A stretch of DNA of 63,506 nt. Origin: Chryseomicrobium aureum. GTDB lineage: Bacteria > Bacillota > Bacilli > Bacillales_A > Planococcaceae. A program made the position numbers and the translations under genes. The stretch is from positions 1-63,506 of the forward strand of contig NZ_JAFBFG010000016.1 of the NCBI RefSeq assembly GCF_016909155.1. The letters run 5' to 3'. Shown here one piece after another: positions 21,685 to 29,727 of this stretch. Numbering within the stretch: the first letter of the stretch is position 1; each line of letters starts with the position of its first letter. Under the pieces are notes generated by a model. The model worked only from the letters and a program-made list of their open reading frames with translations, was not told where the DNA came from and did no database searches.

Positions 21685-21714
21685 AATAAAAAGAGTAAGG
21701 GTAGCCCTTACTCT
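21685..21714 (-). terminator. Hairpin terminator between gap and pgk
   Basis: On the minus strand AGAGTAAGGG-CTA-CCCTTACTCT is a perfect 10-bp hairpin followed by TTTTATTT. It lies about 55 bases after the gap stop and would lower expression of the downstream glycolytic genes relative to gap. Confidence 0.85.
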
Positions 21715-21767
21715 CTGTTACCCTCTGCTCTTATTATAGAGGTTCAAGTGCATTCCTGCACGGGATA

Positions 21768-22775
21768 TTAAAGACCTTTAGCAGCCATGTATACAGCTAG
21801 GTCGATACAGCGAGCTGAGTAACCAGACTCGTTGTCGTACCAAGACAATACTTTCACCATGTTGTCGCCGATTGCCATTGTTGAAGCTGCATCCACGATT
21901 GAAGAGTGTGTGTTGCCGTTGTAGTCAGTAGAAACTAACTCAAGTTCTTGGTATTCTAAGATACCTTTCAAATCGCCTTCAGCCGCTTCTTTTAACGCAG
22001 CGTTCAGTTCTTCGATTGTTACGTTTTTGTCTAACTCAGCAACGAAGTCAACTAGTGATACGTTTGGCGTTGGTACGCGAACTGCCATTCCATCGATTTT
22101 GCCTTTTAGCATTGGAAGAACTTTTCCTACAGCTGCTGCTGCACCTGTTGAAGTTGGGATCATGTTCTCTGCTGCTGCACGTGCACGACGGTAGTCGCTG
22201 TGTGGCAAGTCAAGGATGCGTTGGTCGTTTGTGTAAGAGTGAATTGTTGTCATCATTCCACGTTTGATACCGAACTTGTCGTTCAATACTTTCGCTACTG
22301 GAGATAGACAGTTTGTTGTACATGAAGCGTTTGATACGATGTTTTCGTTTGCTGCATCGTACTCTTCATGGTTAACGCCCATTACGTACGTTGGCATGCC
22401 GCCTTCACCTGGTGCAGATACGATAACTTTTTTCGCTCCAGCATCGATGTGCGCTTGTGCTTTTTCTGGTGAACGGAAGATACCTGTTGATTCGATAACG
22501 ATGTCAACACCAATCTCGCCCCATGGAAGTGCTGAAGGATCTTTCTCAGCGTATACTTTGATTTTGCGGCCATTTACTAAGAAGCCATCTTCTTCAGCTG
22601 TTACTTCTGCATTCAAAGTACCGTGCACTGTGTCAAATTTTAGAAGGTGAGCAAGCATTGCAGCGTTTGTTAAATCGTTCACTGCTACTACTTCTACTTG
22701 ATCATTTGTTAGTGCCTCGCGGAAAACTTTACGTCCAATACGTCCAAAACCGTTGATTGCTAATTTGATAGTCAT
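21768..22775 (-). CDS. gap: Glyceraldehyde-3-phosphate dehydrogenase (glycolytic)
   Basis: A 335-aa NAD-dependent dehydrogenase. The Rossmann start is INGFGRIGR; the catalytic Cys is in SNASCTTNC, the His in MMTTIHSYT; WYDNESGY lies near the end. Asp in VNDL (residue 32 region) and the context next to cggR argue for the glycolytic GapA rather than the gluconeogenic GapB. It starts with ATG behind TAGGAGGAATT, 12 bases after cggR, the arrangement in which B. subtilis cuts the mRNA between the two to give far more gap message. Confidence 0.98.
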   Translation of the reverse strand: MTIKLAINGFGRIGRKVFREALTNDQVEVVAVNDLTNAAMLAHLLKFDTVHGTLNAEVTAEEDGFLVNGRKIKVYAEKDPSALPWGEIGVDIVIESTGIFRSPEKAQAHIDAGAKKVIVSAPGEGGMPTYVMGVNHEEYDAANENIVSNASCTTNCLSPVAKVLNDKFGIKRGMMTTIHSYTNDQRILDLPHSDYRRARAAAENMIPTSTGAAAAVGKVLPMLKGKIDGMAVRVPTPNVSLVDFVAELDKNVTIEELNAALKEAAEGDLKGILEYQELELVSTDYNGNTHSSIVDAASTMAIGDNMVKVLSWYDNESGYSARCIDLAVYMAAKGL

Positions 22776-22787
22776 TTAAAATTCCTC

Positions 22788-23816
22788 CTATAATGTATGT
22801 TCTTTTATAAGTTGATCGGCAGCCCCTTCGTCTGTAATCAATACAGTCTGTTTAGGTGCCTGTTGAAAATATGAGTCAAGTGCATGTGCTTTTTGTGCGC
22901 CACCTGCTACAGCAACGATATGCGGTGTCTGTTCGAGTTGCTCGAGTTGAACCCCAATCGTGCGAATGCGGTGAACGACTTCACCACGTGCATTGAAATA
23001 ATAACCAAATGCTTCACTGACAGCCTGCTGTTCTTTCAAAAGCTTCAATTCTTCTGAGCTCGAACTTCTGCGGCGTGCCATTTCCGTTGCGTCACCAATG
23101 CCATGAACAAGAATTGACATCTGTTCATACAAGGCCATCATTTCTTGAACGAAAGGCTCTTGGGTCATGGCTTCGTAAGCAGATTCACTTAGTCTGTCCG
23201 GAATGTATAAAGTTTTATACGAACCATTCAGTTTCTCTGCAAACAGTGCAGCGATTGTGTTCGCTTGCAGCTGTACATCTTTTCCGATTCCTCCGCGCGC
23301 TGCAACAAATTGCAACTGCTCAATCTTTGACGATTGTGGAAGATGGTCGGCAATTTTTGCAATGGTCGTTCCACCGGTCACCGCTGTGATCATACGCGGT
23401 TTCAAGTTTGCAAAAATCCATTTGGCGGCTTCATCTGCAAGAAGCAGTTGAGCCTGTTCAGAGTCATCGCTGTTTCCAGCAACGATATGAACTTCTTCAA
23501 TCCCAAGCAATCGTTTAAGGGTGGTCTCTTTTTCATGTCTTCCCGACCATTCATCCACAAGGGATTTTAGTTCGACTAGAAGTTGTTGACCTGGTGGAGT
23601 GACCTCCGCCCCTTCTCGCGATACAAGGATTAACCCTTGCGCTCGAAGTAGATCAAATTCTTTTCGAACTTCACGTTCCGAAAGTTGAAGAGTTTCAGCA
23701 AGCGTGCGCCTGCCAATCCCTTTTGATAAAGCGATTGTATAGAGAATTTGATAGCGCTGTTGAAGCATGTCTTTCCATTCGGGCATCAGCTCAAGCTGGG
23801 CCTTAAGAATATCCAA
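22788..23816 (-). CDS. cggR: Central glycolytic genes regulator CggR
   Basis: A 342-aa SorC-family repressor. Residues 25-75 form a winged helix-turn-helix (RTLAETLQLSEREVRKEFDLLRAQG); the remaining 250 residues are the sugar-phosphate-binding domain (AVTGGTTIAKIADHLP, GGIGKDVQLQANTIA, GVAGG-like VAVAGGAQKA near the end). Fructose 1,6-bisphosphate releases the repressor in Bacillus. Begins at TTG (23816) behind AGGAGGTG. Its own operator lies just upstream, so it represses cggR-gap and the genes beyond. Confidence 0.96.
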   Translation of the reverse strand: MDILKAQLELMPEWKDMLQQRYQILYTIALSKGIGRRTLAETLQLSEREVRKEFDLLRAQGLILVSREGAEVTPPGQQLLVELKSLVDEWSGRHEKETTLKRLLGIEEVHIVAGNSDDSEQAQLLLADEAAKWIFANLKPRMITAVTGGTTIAKIADHLPQSSKIEQLQFVAARGGIGKDVQLQANTIAALFAEKLNGSYKTLYIPDRLSESAYEAMTQEPFVQEMMALYEQMSILVHGIGDATEMARRRSSSSEELKLLKEQQAVSEAFGYYFNARGEVVHRIRTIGVQLEQLEQTPHIVAVAGGAQKAHALDSYFQQAPKQTVLITDEGAADQLIKEHTL

Positions 23817-23841
23817 ATCGACACCTCCTGCTCTATCTTTA

Positions 23842-23880
23842 TGGGAACATTTTTGTCCCGATGTTCACTTTTCGTTCCCA
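23842..23880 (-). promoter_or_regulatory. CggR operator
   Basis: On the minus strand two half-related repeats, GGGAAC-N6-TGAAC and CGGGAC-N5-TGTTCC, resemble the known CGGGACN6TGTC tandem operator of CggR. They sit between the promoter and the cggR start. Confidence 0.75.
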
Positions 23881-23910
23881 CCTGGGCAAAAAAATAATTC
23901 CTGCTCATTC

Positions 23911-23939
23911 ATAGTACTAGATTACCCGAAAATTATCAA
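23911..23939 (-). promoter_or_regulatory. Promoter of the cggR-gap operon
   Basis: TTGATA (23934-23939) and TACTAT (23911-23916) on the minus strand with exactly 17 bases between them; the operator follows 30 bases downstream. Confidence 0.7.
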
Positions 23940-23960
23940 TCCCAAACACTTTTACTATCA

Positions 23961-23993
23961 AAAAAAGCATCAGACGGAATCGTCCAATGCTTC
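23961..23993 (-). terminator. Terminator overlapping the glutaredoxin gene end
   Basis: AGCATTGGACG-ATTC-CGTCTGATGCT followed by TTTTTTT on the minus strand. The last codons of the glutaredoxin-like gene form part of the stem. Confidence 0.8.
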
Positions 23994-24215
23994 GTAAAGT
24001 GTTGCGTAATCTAAGTTTCCGTACTGGATGACTTCCCCATTGTATTCCACTACAGGAATCATAATCATGTATTTTTCATGGGCTTCATCATCTTGTTCGA
24101 TATCAATTTCTTCTATTCGTATCGGAAGATCTTCTGCCACCATGTCGAGCATGGCCCGACCTTCGACACATAACGGACATTGATCCCGTGTGTAGAAAGT
24201 AATTTTTTTTACCAA
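23970..24215 (-). CDS. Glutaredoxin-like thiol-disulfide protein
   Basis: An 81-aa single-domain thioredoxin-fold protein of the glutaredoxin-like (DUF836) type: strand KKITFYTRD, redox site CPLC (about 13-16), IDIEQDDEAHEKY, and the cis-Pro strand IPVVEYNGEVIQ. It probably reduces disulfides or glutathione/bacillithiol-type adducts; the exact partner is unknown. It starts with TTG overlapping the stop of the TPM gene, with GGAGGAGGTG inside that gene, so it is the third gene of the lemA operon. In related genomes a gene like this commonly precedes cggR. Confidence 0.85.
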   Translation of the reverse strand: MVKKITFYTRDQCPLCVEGRAMLDMVAEDLPIRIEEIDIEQDDEAHEKYMIMIPVVEYNGEVIQYGNLDYATLYEALDDSV

Positions 24216-25009
24216 CTTCGACCTGCACCTCCTCCACCAGAGCTACCTCCGCCGAAGCCACCAAAACCTCCACTGAAACCACCGCCGGAAGATTTACCGC
24301 CTCCCATGCCAGGACCAAAGATGAACGGGCCTCCTCGGCCACCGCGACCTCGAGGACCTCCTCTTCCGCCACCACTGCCATTGTTACTAAAAATGGTCAC
24401 GATGATATAAAAGATCACAACAATCATAATAATAGTGAACGGAGAGATGCCTCCTTCGTTTGATGAAGGACGCGGAGGGGCAACAGATTCTCCCGTGTAA
24501 TTGTATTCAGCTGCCACTTCTTCATATAAAAGTTCATAGGTGGATTGGACAGCACCTTCGATATCACCAGCCTCTAGAAAAGGTAGTGTGTATTCATCTA
24601 AAATACGTCCAATCTTCCCGTCAGGAAGACGTCCTTCAAGCCCTTGACCGACACCGATGTAAACTGCGCGGTCCCCAACTTTCGTAGGATCCATTTCAAG
24701 TAAGAAGACGAGCCCGTTGTTTTCTTCCGGACTTCCAATTCCCCATTCGCGAATCAATTCGACCGCATAGCTATTTTCATCCTGTCCTTCTAATGATTCT
24801 ACTGTGACGACAACCACTTGTGCTCCCGTACCTTGATCGAGATCAAGTCCAAGTCGTTCAATATGGCGCTCCAAGTCTTCTGGAATCACATCATAGAAAT
24901 CATGTACATAGGACTTCCCTGGAATGGGATCTGGAACATCTGCTAGCACAGCCATTGAAGGAAGTAGAACTAGAAATGCTAGTACAGTTACGAGTAGTTT
25001 CTTCCTCAC
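24209..25009 (-). CDS. TPM-domain (YgcG-like) secreted/membrane protein
   Basis: A 266-aa protein with an N-terminal signal peptide (KKLLVTVLAFLVLLPSMAVLA), a TPM domain over about 35-165 (GKSYVHDFYDVIPEDL..., GAQVVVVTVESLEG), one transmembrane helix near 195-215 and a glycine/serine/arginine-rich tail ending in GGGGAGRSW. TPM proteins are membrane associated; roles in envelope stress and photosystem repair are known for relatives, but the function here is unknown. It overlaps lemA by four bases (ATGA), and LemA-TPM pairing is common. Confidence 0.88.
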   Translation of the reverse strand: MRKKLLVTVLAFLVLLPSMAVLADVPDPIPGKSYVHDFYDVIPEDLERHIERLGLDLDQGTGAQVVVVTVESLEGQDENSYAVELIREWGIGSPEENNGLVFLLEMDPTKVGDRAVYIGVGQGLEGRLPDGKIGRILDEYTLPFLEAGDIEGAVQSTYELLYEEVAAEYNYTGESVAPPRPSSNEGGISPFTIIMIVVIFYIIVTIFSNNGSGGGRGGPRGRGGRGGPFIFGPGMGGGKSSGGGFSGGFGGFGGGSSGGGGAGRSW

Positions 25010-25584
25010 TCACCATCACTTCCAAAGTCGACTTCTGGTGCTTCTTCCGCACCATCTTCGGCTTCAAAATATTCCCGCTCATCAAATCCGAAGACTCCTG
25101 CCAGTAATGCACCAGGCATACGATTTACTTTGCGATTGTGTTGAGATACAGATTCATTATAATCTTGACGTGCTACAGAAAGACGATTCTCCGTTCCTGC
25201 CAGTTCATCCATCAGTTGACGGAAGTTTGCATCTGATTTTAAATCTGGGTAGTTTTCAACAATCACGAGTAATCGTGAAAGCGCACCTGCTAATTCGCTA
25301 TCTGCTTCTGCTTGTTCATTTGGAGAGTCTGCTCCTGCAAGACGTGCACGAGCATCCGCAATTTCTGTAAGGATTTCGCGCTCTTGATCAGCGAAACCTT
25401 TGACCGTTTCTACTAAGTTCGGAATTAAGTCTACACGTCGTTGGAGCTGTGTCTCCACTTGTGCATAGGACTGGTTGACGTTTTCATTTGAGTCAACGAA
25501 CCCGTTGTAACTTGGAATTAAGAGTGCTGCTAGGATTACAAAAAATCCAATAATAATGATGACGGGAATCAGCATTTTTTTCAT
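25006..25584 (-). CDS. lemA: LemA family protein
   Basis: A 192-aa membrane-anchored protein: hydrophobic N-terminal helix (about 4-24) with the rest a long helical bundle outside or at the membrane face. The family hallmark NQSYAQVETQLQRRVDLIPNLVE is present in residues 38-60 and the NxLxxxxxxYN-type end RLSVARQDYNESV follows. The function of LemA is not well defined. First gene of the lemA-TPM-glutaredoxin operon. The last 25 residues are strongly acidic. Confidence 0.92.
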   Translation of the reverse strand: MKKMLIPVIIIIGFFVILAALLIPSYNGFVDSNENVNQSYAQVETQLQRRVDLIPNLVETVKGFADQEREILTEIADARARLAGADSPNEQAEADSELAGALSRLLVIVENYPDLKSDANFRQLMDELAGTENRLSVARQDYNESVSQHNRKVNRMPGALLAGVFGFDEREYFEAEDGAEEAPEVDFGSDGE

Positions 25585-25688
25585 AAGAATCCACCTTTCG
25601 TTATCTGTTTGTAGTTTCCCCTGTTTTCATGAGAAATCAAACCTTCTCTTTTTATACGAACAACTCGCGATTTCGTTTCAGTAAATAG

Positions 25689-25718
25689 AAAAAACACCGC
25701 GCAAGTGGCGGTGTTTGA
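25689..25718 (-). terminator. Terminator of clpP
   Basis: AACACCGC-CACTTGC-GCGGTGTT followed by TTTT on the minus strand, a few bases after the clpP stop. Confidence 0.85.
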
Positions 25719-25724
25719 TGACAA

Positions 25725-26321
25725 TTAGTCTTTTTTGCTGTCGCTGCGGTCAATGATGTGATCCACAAGACCGTATTCTTTTGCACGTTCAGCAGTCATG
25801 AAGTTATCGCGATCTGTGTCTTTTGCGATGACATCGATCGGTTGACCCGTACGATCTGCAAGAATCTGGTTCAATTTTTCACGTAAGAACAAGATGCGTT
25901 TTGCAGCAATCTCGATTTCCGTCGCTTGCCCTTGTGCGCCACCAAGTGGTTGGTGAATCATTACTTCTGCATTTGGAAGAGCGTAGCGTTTTCCTTTTGT
26001 ACCAGCTGCAAGTAGGAATGCTCCCATAGAAGCTGCCATACCGATACAGATTGTCTGTACGTCTGGTTTGATGAACTGCATTGTGTCGTAAATTGCCATA
26101 CCAGCCGTAATGCTTCCGCCTGGGCTATTGATATAAATTGAGATATCTTTTTCTGGATCTTCTGCTTCTAGGAATAATAGTTGCGCGACGATTGAGTTCG
26201 CAACGTTGTCGTCGATTCCGCTACCTAGCATGATGATGCGGTCTTTTAAAAGACGAGAGTAAATATCGTAGGCGCGTTCCCCACGGTTTGTTTGTTCAAT
26301 AACTGTTGGAATTAAGTTCAT
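25725..26321 (-). CDS. clpP: ATP-dependent Clp protease proteolytic subunit
   Basis: A 198-aa serine peptidase forming the tetradecameric chamber used with ClpX, ClpC or ClpE. Catalytic Ser in [10 protein letters not shown] (about 98), His in [10 protein letters not shown] (about 123) and Asp in TDRDNFM (about 172) are intact; N-terminal [22 protein letters not shown] is the usual mature start. It degrades tmRNA-tagged and damaged proteins. Starts with ATG behind CGGAGGT. A CtsR operator overlaps its promoter region. Own terminator, so it is monocistronic. Confidence 0.98.
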   Translation of the reverse strand: MNLIPTVIEQTNRGERAYDIYSRLLKDRIIMLGSGIDDNVANSIVAQLLFLEAEDPEKDISIYINSPGGSITAGMAIYDTMQFIKPDVQTICIGMAASMGAFLLAAGTKGKRYALPNAEVMIHQPLGGAQGQATEIEIAAKRILFLREKLNQILADRTGQPIDVIAKDTDRDNFMTAERAKEYGLVDHIIDRSDSKKD

Positions 26322-26377
26322 CAGTCATACCTCCGATTTTTTATGAATAACTAGCTGTATGTTTATGATACACATGA

Positions 26378-26395
26378 AGGTCAAGAAAGGTCAAA
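26378..26395 (-). promoter_or_regulatory. CtsR operator of clpP
   Basis: Read on the plus strand, GGTCAAG-AAA-GGTCAAA is a direct heptad repeat matching RGTCAAA-NAN-RGTCAAA at 13 of 14 heptad positions. It covers TTGACC on the minus strand, which with TATCAT 18 bases further gives a plausible promoter. Confidence 0.8.
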
Positions 26396-26419
26396 TCTGA
26401 TGCACTGCTTTTTTTGCAG

Positions 26420-26448
26420 TTGTCTTTTGCAGTACAGAAAGCTATAAT
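26420..26448 (+). promoter_or_regulatory. Promoter of tRNA-Arg
   Basis: TTGTCT (26420-26425) and TATAAT (26443-26448) with 17 bases between, 14 bases before the tRNA. Confidence 0.75.
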
Positions 26449-26461
26449 AATAAAGTCGCTT

Positions 26462-26533
26462 GCCCCCGTAGTTTAATGGATATGACGTAAGATTCCGGTT
26501 CTTGAGATGGGAGTTCGATTCTCTCCGGGGGCG
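26462..26533 (+). tRNA. tRNA-Arg (anticodon CCG)
   Basis: A 72-base cloverleaf. The acceptor arms GCCCCCG and CGGGGGC pair; the anticodon stem TAAGA/TCTTG encloses the loop TTCCGGT with anticodon CCG; the T-arm is GGGAG-TTCGATT-CTCTC. CCA is not encoded. A tRNA-Arg beside clpP is also found in B. subtilis. Confidence 0.93.
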
Positions 26534-26540
26534 TATATGG

Positions 26541-26575
26541 ACACCTGATAGCTTAGGCTTTCGGGTGTTTTTTTA
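26541..26575 (+). terminator. Terminator of tRNA-Arg
   Basis: ACACCTGA pairs with TTCGGGTGT over 8 bp, followed by a run of seven or more T. Confidence 0.8.
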
Positions 26576-26578
26576 TGT

Positions 26579-26700
26579 TTTAGATGTGGAGCCGACTGTT
26601 CAGAAATTGTGCGAGAAGACAGCGTGGACTGTGAAGCGCTCTTTGCTTCATAGGCCGCGATGGCTTCTTGCGGGATTTCTAGGAGGCGCAACTCGATTCC
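26579..26700 (+). repeat. ATGTGGAGC repeat (family 4a), copy 1
   Basis: Runs from TTTAGATGTGGAGCCGACTG to GCAACTCGATTCC. It contains the inner hairpin CTGTGAAGC/GCTTCATAG flanked by CGTGG/CCGCG. Nearly identical to 54390-54512. A second head (26703-26746) follows directly and leads into a family 3 repeat. Confidence 0.85.
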
Positions 26701-26746
26701 ATTTTAGATGTGGAGCCGACTGTTCAGAAATTGTGCGATAGGAGAC

Positions 26747-26873
26747 GTTGAGCTCCTTTACGGGGCTGCTTTCCGAGGGCGCGTCGTGAGCTTCCTCGGC
26801 AAAGAAACACGCCTGCGGGATCTCACGTTCCGCTTTTAATCCCTCCGGAGTCAGCCCCTCCACTTCACTCAAC
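26747..26873 (+). repeat. Bacillales GC-rich hairpin repeat (family 3), copy 2
   Basis: Bounded by GTTGAG and CTCAAC, with GGGGCTG/CAGCCCC stem. Preceded by the ATGTGGAGCCGACTGTTCAG head module. Confidence 0.85.
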
Positions 26874-26881
26874 TTTATTCT

Positions 26882-27270
26882 CCGTGCCTGTCACCACTTA
26901 CTATTCTCCGTGCCTGTCACCATTTACCAGTGGTTTCCATTTGGTGCCTGTCACCCCCTGGTTATTCTCGGTGCCTGTCACCATTTACCAGTGGTTTCCA
27001 TTTGGTGCCTGTCACCCTGCCCTGAGCGGTCGTTCAACGGATGAGTTCGGGATTTGTTCTACCGAAATCTTAACTTCTTCTACCGAAATGAACATTTATT
27101 GTACCGAAATCAGATTTGTTCTACCGAAGTCATATTATGGAAACCATTTCAAAACCCAAACCTAATATCTTAAGTTCCTTACTAGTAAGATCTTATAACT
27201 CTTACAATCGACAAGAGTTTTCTCGGTGCCTGTCACCATTTACCAGCAGTTTCCATTTGGTACCTGTCAC
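26882..27270 (+). repeat. Cluster of GGTGCCTGTCACC-type units
   Basis: About seven copies of (G)GTGCCTGTCACC or a close variant, at 26884, 26910, 26943, 26970, 27004, 27225 and 27257. Several are joined by a CATTTACCAGTGGTTTCCAT linker. The unit is partly palindromic and forms hairpins elsewhere in the window. Confidence 0.8.
27056..27131 (+). repeat. Four-unit array of TACCGAAAT with 21-base period
   Basis: The core ACCGAAAT/ACCGAAGT begins at 27061, 27082, 27103 and 27123, so the spacing is 21, 21 and 20 bases, close to two helical turns. Each unit is preceded by T-rich sequence. Confidence 0.7.
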
Positions 27271-27297
27271 TCTCCCCTCACCCTGCCCTGATAGCTA

Positions 27298-27446
27298 GAA
27301 ATTCCGGAGGCCAGGTCGTCATTTCCCGGGCTATCTGAGTTTTTCCGAGACCCGGCAACGAAGATGAAAGTGCTCTTCTTTCATCTTACGTGGGGAGGCT
27401 CGGTGAAACTCACCCAGGAAATGACGGCCTGGCTGGAGGGATTTCC
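27298..27446 (+). repeat. Long-hairpin repeat (family 2), copy 2
   Basis: GAAATTCC...GGGATTTC ends; the inner stem is GATGAAAG/CTTTCATC and the middle stem GAGTTTTTCCGAG/CTCGGTGAAACTC. Same invariant loops as the other copies. Confidence 0.9.
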
Positions 27447-27489
27447 TTTCATAGAAAAAAGCATCCGCAGTTGATCGGATGCTTGCAGT

Positions 27490-27741
27490 TTACTCTTCAG
27501 TTATAAATTTCGATAATGTATCAATCGCAGCTTCTTTATCAGAACCCTCTGCATATAGCACGACTTCTTCCCCGCGCCCCACAGCTAGACTCATGATACC
27601 CATGATGCTTTTTGCATTGACTTTCTTGCCGTCTTTTTCAAGGAAAATCTCACTTGCAAAGCGGTTTGCCTCTTGAACAAAAAGAGCTGCTTGGCGAGCT
27701 TGTAAGCCATTTGATAATCCTACATCCATCGTCTTTTCCAT
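27490..27741 (-). CDS. crh: Catabolite repression HPr-like protein Crh
   Basis: An 83-aa HPr paralogue. The active-site His15 of HPr is replaced by Gln in GLSNGLQAR, so it cannot carry phosphate for sugar transport, while the regulatory Ser in NAKSIMGIM (Ser46 region) is kept. HprK phosphorylates it and Crh-Ser-P then acts with CcpA. The start at 27741 (ATG after GAGAGGA) gives the normal length; a longer in-frame start exists inside whiA. It follows whiA by about 20 bases, the usual order whiA-crh. Confidence 0.93.
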   Translation of the reverse strand: MEKTMDVGLSNGLQARQAALFVQEANRFASEIFLEKDGKKVNAKSIMGIMSLAVGRGEEVVLYAEGSDKEAAIDTLSKFITEE

Positions 27742-27760
27742 CGCAACCAATTCCTCTCTA

Positions 27761-28708
27761 TTATATCGATTCGCCACGACGCAAAGCGTCAGCTATGTCA
27801 TCTAATTTGCGCAATCGATGATTCACACCTGATTTACTTACATTCCCGGTAGACACCATTTCCCCGAGTTCTTTTAACGTGACATCTTGATACTCGACAC
27901 GGAGTCGTGCAATCTCACGCAACTTATCCGGAAGTTGGTCTAAACCGATAGCGTTTTCAATAAATCGGATATTTTCAACTTGGCGAAGCGCTGCGCCAAT
28001 TGTTTTATTTAAGTTGGCGGTCTCACAATTGACCAAGCGATTGACACTATTGCGCATATCGCGAATAATTCGGACATCCTCAAATTTGAGCAGAGCTTGA
28101 TGTGCTCCTACCAAACTCAAAAAATCTGCAATTTTCTCTGCTTCCTTTAAGTATGCCACAAATCCTTTTTTACGTTCAATTGTTTTTGCGTTCAACTCAT
28201 AGCCATTCATCAATTGCACAAGTGCATCACTGTGTTCTTTGTACAATGTGTAGATTTCTAAATGGTACGACGAAGTCTCTGGATTGTTGACAGAACCACC
28301 CGCTAGAAAAGCGCCGCGAAGATAGGAACGCTTACAACACTCGTTTTTAATCAAGTCTGCATGAATTTCGTTTGAAAACTCATAGCCATCATTCATAATG
28401 TGCAGATCTCCGAGTATCTCACGCGTGCCCTCTCGGATACGTGTGATGTAGACATTGTTCTTTTTGAGCTTCATCTTCTTACGGACAAGAAGTTCTACTT
28501 TTAAGTTGTAGACTTTTTTGATCAACGTATAAATGCGACGAGCAATCGCTGCATTTTCAGTTTGAATATCCAAACTCAAATTTTTATTGCTAAATCCGAG
28601 TGTCCCGTTCATGCGAATAATCGCAGATAGTTCGGACCGTGCACAACAGGCATCAACTTCAGATTGGGTCATTTCTTTCTTTGTTTCGGATGCAAATGAC
28701 AAAATCAT
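27761..28708 (-). CDS. whiA: DNA-binding protein WhiA
   Basis: A 315-aa protein with an N-terminal LAGLIDADG-like homing-endonuclease fold lacking catalytic function ([28 protein letters not shown]) and a C-terminal helix-turn-helix ([33 protein letters not shown]). In Bacillus it affects cell division and chromosome segregation; in actinobacteria it triggers sporulation division. Starts with ATG; located between yvcK and crh in the conserved rapZ-yvcK-whiA-crh cluster. Confidence 0.96.
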   Translation of the reverse strand: MILSFASETKKEMTQSEVDACCARSELSAIIRMNGTLGFSNKNLSLDIQTENAAIARRIYTLIKKVYNLKVELLVRKKMKLKKNNVYITRIREGTREILGDLHIMNDGYEFSNEIHADLIKNECCKRSYLRGAFLAGGSVNNPETSSYHLEIYTLYKEHSDALVQLMNGYELNAKTIERKKGFVAYLKEAEKIADFLSLVGAHQALLKFEDVRIIRDMRNSVNRLVNCETANLNKTIGAALRQVENIRFIENAIGLDQLPDKLREIARLRVEYQDVTLKELGEMVSTGNVSKSGVNHRLRKLDDIADALRRGESI

Positions 28709-28735
28709 TTCCCCCTTTCTTCGGAAATTGTCATC

Positions 28736-29707
28736 TCACTTTCTATAGTTAAGCGCTTCATACACTAGCCAAAGCGCTACTTTTTCAGCATTATGGCGAA
28801 CACTGCCGTCACGGACGATTGCGATGTCTCGTTTGATCACGTTTACACCGAGCGACCGTATCTTTTCAACATCTACGACAACAGGTGCCGCATGTTCTTC
28901 TGAATACGAAGTTATAACACGGTCAGGTACATCGATATCTGAAGCAAGCACAACATCAATCAGTCCGGGTCCTGTGTGATTTATAATTGCTTGCAGGTGA
29001 TGAGAAGCTTTGTACTTTTCTGTCTCACCTGCTTGCGTCATCAAATTACACATATAGACGCGTAAGGCTTTCGAATTTCGAATTTCTTGTTGAATTTCAG
29101 TTACTAGCAAATTCGGTAAAATACTTGTATATAAGGAACCCGGTCCAATGACAATCAGGTCCGCTTTACGAATCGCTTGAACGGCTTCGGGAAGGGGCTC
29201 TACATCTTCTGGTGTGATCATCACACTTCGAATGGGCTTATCTACAAGCGGTATTTTGGATTCACCTGTCATAATGGAACCATCTTCATAGACGGCATGG
29301 AGTGTCACGACTTGATTGGCAGCTGGTAAAACTTTGCCGTTAATATTTAAGACGCGACTCATCTCACTCACTGCATTCCCAAAGTCTCCTGTAATATCGG
29401 TTAAAGCGGCAAGCATCAAATTACCAAGTGAATGGCCTTCTAAATCTTTGGAGTGATTGAACCGGTACTGGAACATCGCCTCTACGAGCGGCTCAACATC
29501 CGAAAGAGCAGCAATGACATTACGCACATCTCCTGGAGGTGGAATGTCATAATCTTCACGAAGTCTGCCCGAGCTTCCGCCGTCATCTGCAACTGTAACG
29601 ATTGCTGTGATGTCGACAGGCAATTTTTTTAATCCACGTAGTAAGGTGGATAGACCTGTTCCGCCGCCGAGGACGACGACTTTGATGCGTTCAGTTGGCT
29701 TCGGCAA
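28736..29707 (-). CDS. yvcK: YvcK/GlmR family envelope-metabolism regulator
   Basis: A 323-aa protein of the CofD/YvcK superfamily that binds UDP-GlcNAc and supports peptidoglycan precursor supply (GlmR). Visible: VVVLGGGTGLSTLLRGLK near the start, VTVADDGGSSGRLR, NLMLAALT, GPGSLYTSILPNL. I place the start at the TTG at 29707 because AGAAGGAGG lies 8 bases before it; an in-frame extension into rapZ has no support. Family length about 317-330 aa. Confidence 0.94.
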   Translation of the reverse strand: MPKPTERIKVVVLGGGTGLSTLLRGLKKLPVDITAIVTVADDGGSSGRLREDYDIPPPGDVRNVIAALSDVEPLVEAMFQYRFNHSKDLEGHSLGNLMLAALTDITGDFGNAVSEMSRVLNINGKVLPAANQVVTLHAVYEDGSIMTGESKIPLVDKPIRSVMITPEDVEPLPEAVQAIRKADLIVIGPGSLYTSILPNLLVTEIQQEIRNSKALRVYMCNLMTQAGETEKYKASHHLQAIINHTGPGLIDVVLASDIDVPDRVITSYSEEHAAPVVVDVEKIRSLGVNVIKRDIAIVRDGSVRHNAEKVALWLVYEALNYRK

Positions 29708-29727
29708 CGAATGGCCCTCCTTCTCAA

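Noticed and set aside
26882-27131. CRISPR array
   Set aside because: Repeats are only 8-13 bases long, spacers are not uniform or are themselves repeated, and there are no cas genes.
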